A stretch of DNA of 64,000 nucleotides from Bolinopsis microptera (taxonomy: Eukaryota; Ctenophora; Tentaculata; Lobata; Bolinopsidae): positions 16,323,118 through 16,387,117 of the forward strand of contig NC_087078.1 in the NCBI RefSeq assembly GCF_026151205.1. The letters are read 5' to 3'. This document shows positions 59,901 to 64,000 of the stretch, in pieces. Both the position numbers and the translations under genes were made by a program. The notes below the pieces were generated by a model, which was given only the letters and a program-made list of their open reading frames with translations, ran no database searches and was not told the origin of the DNA. Positions within the stretch are counted from its first letter, which is position 1. Every line of letters begins with the position of its first letter.

Positions 59901-62313
59901 GAGAATAGTAGATTCAGTAATCAGTATGAATCACATGTTTCGTTTTAAAGTATTTACTCAAATTCTTAGGGTCAATACTCAATTTCAGCACACTTTCCCA
60001 TAAAATCTGGGTTTGATAACCATCCTTACAAGTTTATACAATGACATTTAGTTCATTGTTCAAATTGTTGGCAGACACCAAATATGGGAGCTGTTCTATG
60101 AGGTTCATGTTTGAGAAAACCAGCCAACTTGCTTAGCTTACATTCTGCATTCTGATTCAGTAAATTTGGAAAGTTATAAGTTGTCTGAAGTAAATTTGGT
60201 CACTGGAAAACTGGTCACAAACCTGGTCACTCGAGAGAGGGGTGGTTGTATCCGCTTTCCTTTTCACCCCTTTCTTTACAGTCACTTGAACTGAGGTACT
60301 ACTCACGTCCTCTTTGGACTCTGATACAAATTTGATCAGATTTGAAAATTTCACAGAATTTGGTTAGATTATTAGAAAAGAAAAGTAATTATATAAACTA
60401 TTGATTGGTGGTGATTTGAAAAAAATAAGGTACCCCATCGAACAGAATATGTAAAATAAACCAAGGTCAAAAATAACAGAAATAGTCTTGTGAACGTGTA
60501 AGATGCTGGAATCAGATTTAGAATAACAAACATTGAGACAACCTCTCCAGCACATCTATTATTTACATTTCAGTCCGCAGACCTGACAAACTATGTTCCC
60601 AAACATAACAATGTGAAAAACTGGACAACGTAAAATTCCAGCTGTGCCCCCTATAGTCAGCACAGCACAGGTTAATTGTAACCATTTTGGTCACAACCAC
60701 TAAACCACTTATAACATGACTATGCTATGTGAATCAAAATCTTAACAGCACAATGTACCTTGTTTAGTTGACATTTTACCTAAACTGAATGGCATGGGGG
60801 AGTGTTTTTGAGTGGCAACGGTTCTGATGGGGGCACCAGGAAAAGCCGGGATAGGGTAATTACTTTTTGTGGTGGGGGTAATGGGAGTTGAAGCTGAGGA
60901 TGACGTCACAGGTGCAGACTTTGGTGCCACAGCAGGCTTTGTGGTCTTTGTAACACGTACTTCGGGCTGAATGGGGAATGATTTAAATTTTATCATCATT
61001 TAGTTGCTACTTGTCAGCTAAAATCTGTAGTTAAGATCTTAAAGTTAAACCACCACATGTTCAGCAATACGTTAAACCACCGCAGCAATACGTGGACATG
61101 GTACCTTGTCGTCCCTCACCTCGTGATCCGGGAAAGCTTTCAGTTTCTCCTGGTATACTGCCTCCAGTTGCTTTGCCATGAAATATATGTCCTGAAAATT
61201 AATAAATAGTTTTTGTTTGGTTTCCCAAAGAGTTAAGCAGGAACATTATATTTCGAACAATTGAAATCACTGATGATTTGTTTTGTTTTACACATATCAT
61301 GAAACGAATCGTTTGCCCGCCAATTTGATTGTTTTCAATTGTCCTGAAAATTATGTGCTACGATGAAATCGTCGTTTATTGCCCACAGTAAGATAAGACA
61401 AAACATGATGAACAGAATTGGAGGATTATGAAATAAAATTTAGCACAAACATCTTGCGGCTTGTTGTAGAGAAAGCAGTTGTCAAAGACTTGTTGGCAGT
61501 CGGCCAATGCCTCTTCAGCGTCAGTATAGACGTGATCCTCAATATTCTTCTTGATTGTGCCGAAATCCATTGGTTTCTTAACAACCGTTAAATAATCCTG
61601 TAACACAAACAACAATTTTAACTTACTGGAAGTAAACAACTTAACAAAACACGAGAAGCAAGTCATACCATTCATTAATTTGAGAACACTGCCATTTCTC
61701 TAGCAGTCGAAGCTATCAAAACAGTTTAAGTTATCTGAACTAATTAGGAGGATTCCTTAAGTTCGATTTACCGGTATATTGAGAGCGACTGGATCGACTG
61801 GTTTCTGAAATGGCCAGCAATATCGGTTCCTCCATAGAGGTTTTACTATCTTATTAAGAAGGAACTGAAGGCGAGTGGTGGTGAAGCCTAGGTTTTCTGA
61901 ACCGTCTGGGTTTGGCGGCACTTCATCTTTCACCTGGACAAAATGTTTTTGTTTTAACCTGTTCGAACATATAAAACAACAAATGAATTTCGGGGATCAA
62001 TAAATTTAGTTTCCTGATGAAAAAATTCGGACAAAGTCAATATCTGAAGCATAAGACGAACCATTTCACCCACCAGTAGAGTTTTACTTTCAACATCCTC
62101 ATATTTCGAAGAAGCTCGCCGGATTCTCTTCCCTAGCGGGCTCGTCTCCTCAATATTCTCCACAACTGCAGGAGCACTTGTTTGTTCCACAACAATTTCA
62201 ACTGCTTCTTTGGCTGGGGAGTCAACCTGTTTGACTGGTGATTCACTCGAGTTGATGTGGGTAGTTCCTGTCGTAACATCAACCGTTTGAGACTCCTCAA
62301 CTACCGTCCCCAT
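53977..62313 (-). CDS. BET bromodomain protein (BRD2/3 type), 15 exons
   Basis: Chromatin reader that binds acetyl-lysine on histones and recruits transcription machinery. Minus-strand exons: 62074-62314 (ATG 62313), 61772-61933, 61451-61597, 61120-61191 (or to 61105), 60759-60966, 60223-60320, 59765-59851, 59324-59503, 58481-58609, 58083-58361, 57629-57972, 57311-57482, 57057-57174, 54229-54342, 53977-54053; phases all agree and give 808 residues (human BRD2 801). BD1 (about 100-200) has the WPF shelf at 120-122 and acetyl-lysine Asn179 in YNKPQD; BD2 (about 345-440) has WPF 368-370 and Asn427. The conserved [13 protein letters not shown] lies between. A proline/lysine-rich linker precedes the ET domain (about 665-745, [20 protein letters not shown] and [20 protein letters not shown]). 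It ends [20 protein letters not shown] as in short BET proteins; no P-TEFb-binding long tail is seen. The start ATG is one base after an acceptor. Confidence 0.95.
54343..55334. other. BET intron upstream of the nested gene
   Basis: Part of the 2.7-kb BET intron 54343-57056. The last 150 bp (GTGATATAAGGTCAGC, CACGTGA motifs) could hold the promoter of the nested gene; no definite element can be named. Confidence 0.4.
55335..56855 (+). CDS. Secreted CCP-domain protein nested antisense in the BET intron
   Basis: Four exons on the plus strand, 55335-55389, 55619-56041, 56185-56343 and 56773-56855, join in one frame for 239 residues. The first 18 residues form a signal peptide ([17 protein letters not shown]). 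Exon 2 encodes a beta-rich module of about 140 residues ([52 protein letters not shown]) that reminds me of farnesoic-acid-methyltransferase-like domains of marine invertebrates; that is tentative. Exon 3 is one complete CCP (sushi) module with its four Cys and Trp: CEDL, TCSK, TCKDGEW, ECRKC. The tail is short and polar. All introns GT-AG. It lies entirely in BET intron 54343-57056 on the opposite strand. Likely an extracellular binding protein; partner unknown. Confidence 0.75.
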
Positions 62314-62314
62314 A

Positions 62315-64000
62315 CTGAAAATTGAGGAGTTTGAGATGAGGACCATCCGTAAATGATATGATCGTAGAATTCTTGTAAACTATTTTCTGATTTGGGCAGT
62401 GATCTGTCGATCAATTTCACTGTCAAAGATGTTTTCTCTTCGTCGAGGCGATAAAATGGAGACAACGCGTGTACGTTCAGTGCGCGTAAAAAATGTGCTA
62501 ACTACAATTTTAGCGCAATAGAAAAGATGTGTATTTTGGACAAGAATTTCGCGCCTTACATTACCCGCCAAGTGTAGACCCCCTAGACAGGCGGGCAAAA
62601 TGTTCTAAAGATATGCTAATAATTCAGGAGTTTGTCATATGTGTATGTTTTGTAATGTGGAAGAGTACTCAACTTCAAAGCTGAGTTGATTGCTCAAGAC
62701 AGTGCGTGTAGATCAATAGTAGTGTTATTACTCAAAGGTGCATGCTTTGATTTATTCAAGTTAATGATATTTCTATCCAAACCGTTTGTTTACGAATGTA
62801 TTATGGAATTTTAGGGTCTCAAGAATTGTTGAAAAACATTCCTTTTTCAGAACTACAATTATGGCTAAACATACGAGTGAAATGTCACAAATTGGCGATA
62901 CTGGACAATGTCAAATTATCACTGTGCCGAGATAGAAGAGATGTATCAAATAATACAAATAATGTTGTACAAATCCAGGAGAATACATGTACACATAATG
63001 AAAGTTGAGGCTATGACTAAGAATTATCCAAATATTCGCATATTTTTTAGAGAAGATAAAAAGTTTTAATCAGAAGCTATGCAGAGCAAGCACACAATTC
63101 TTAATCTCAATTGAACTGGAGCACATCATGGCAGATTCAGCGTGTACACATTAATTATGAGTTGGTGTAAAAATCAGTAAATATGGATTAACGTGTATGT
63201 TTATTTTTGCGAGCCCTGCTTTTCAATTTCATGGTGAATATTTAAAATCGTATAGTGAGTAGCAAGCAATAAGTAGGTTACATTACCTACGATAAGCAAA
63301 TACAATCAATCACATGTAATTGGCGTTGATTAGCTATACAAGAAGTAACTAATAGGCGAAATAGAAATCTTAAATATTGTTCAAATCTTAGAACTGTACT
63401 TTGTCGTTAACATTTGCTCTGTCAAGGATGAATAAAATCCACTAAACCTGAAACTCAAGCAATTAGATCTCTTTTTATTCTACTATCATGTATGTTTCTA
63501 CCTTGCAACTAATGAAGCCATCAAACAAGGTAGTAGGTACGGTGGGTCAGAAACATCTGATAATTTTGATTTTTCATACATAATAGTGACATAAAGTAAT
63601 GTGACGGAATTTTGATTCATAATATTGTAACGGACACCCAAATTTCACATTTGAGTGGTTTCAAGAACCTTGGTGCACAGAAAAAGGTCGGTCTAGTTTA
63701 AATGTTCCTTATCTTCTATTATAAACCCATATTGGGGGTTTTGGTGAAACTGGATCAAAACTAAATAGCGCGAAATCAGCTGTTTTACCTATACTAATAG
63801 ATATTAACAATCTGGACCAAGATAGTGCATACGGTGATTAAATGAATACACCTGTACTTCATTTCATAGATAGCTAAAATAATGGGAACTCGTACAAAAC
63901 ATATCGCTATTTGACTTCATCGATATCTATGAAAATATCAAAACCAGAACTATCATTCAGTTTCTGCTAACTGATACGTAGTGAACAAAATAAAACTAAG
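62315..64000. other. Region upstream of the BET gene
   Basis: Probably holds the BET promoter and a non-coding first exon, because the first coding exon begins at an acceptor (TTTTCAG) one base before its ATG. GC-richer sequence at 62400-62600 is the likeliest place. I see no other gene; short frames, for example 62796-63008, have no family features. Confidence 0.4.

Noticed and set aside
62796-63008. 70-residue frame upstream of the BET gene
   Set aside because: No family features, low-complexity end and no neighbouring exon.

Overview
The window is nuclear DNA of an invertebrate animal. The genes are split by GT-AG introns, AT-rich, and clearly metazoan (ABCE1, a CPSF6-like factor, a BRD2/3-type BET protein, C2H2 zinc-finger genes, secreted F5/8C-like and CCP proteins). 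The two secreted lectin-like genes and the crowded, repeat-filled layout remind me of hydrozoan cnidarians, but that placement is inference; no species is proven.

Layout. 1-12004 (+): the C-terminal part of ABCE1, in ten exons. Two single-exon genes sit in its introns on the same strand: a rhodopsin-like seven-helix receptor (2551-3579) and an S-formylglutathione hydrolase (8255-9124). 12005-18316: a mobile-element belt with nested fold-back repeats, a non-LTR ORF1 relic, telomere-like repeats, SINE pieces and a 57-bp minisatellite. 18352-21277 (+): a six-exon C2H2 gene. 22131-31597 (+): four tandem intronless C2H2 paralogues (12, 6, 11 and 3 canonical fingers) plus a relic at 33612, with paired perfect palindromes behind the genes and a 1.6-kb terminal-inverted-repeat element in the last one. 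33839-36893 (+): an eight-finger, six-exon C2H2 gene. 37574-43559 (+): a CPSF6-like pre-mRNA 3'-processing factor in 11 exons. 44770-46164 (-): a secreted two-domain F5/8C-like protein. 46165-53976: a repeat-rich desert. 53977-62313 (-): a complete 808-residue BET protein, with a secreted CCP-domain gene (55335-56855, +) nested antisense in an intron. 62315-64000: no gene seen.

How the genes relate. The housekeeping genes cover ribosome recycling, mRNA 3'-end formation and acetyl-chromatin reading; the clustered zinc-finger genes look like a young lineage-specific expansion. I see no operon-like pathway.

Most unusual signal. Tandem repeats here repeatedly sit on splice junctions. In ABCE1 and in the 33.8-kb zinc-finger gene, repeat units copy the exon end together with the donor, or the acceptor together with the exon start, or begin at the donor. 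One 31-bp array repeats the exon tail plus AG|GT about 16 times. Other highlights are the 1.6-kb element carrying about ten copies of a TGAnTCAAAAnTCACA motif, and a recent 216-bp copy inside CPSF6 flanked by a 24-bp duplication.
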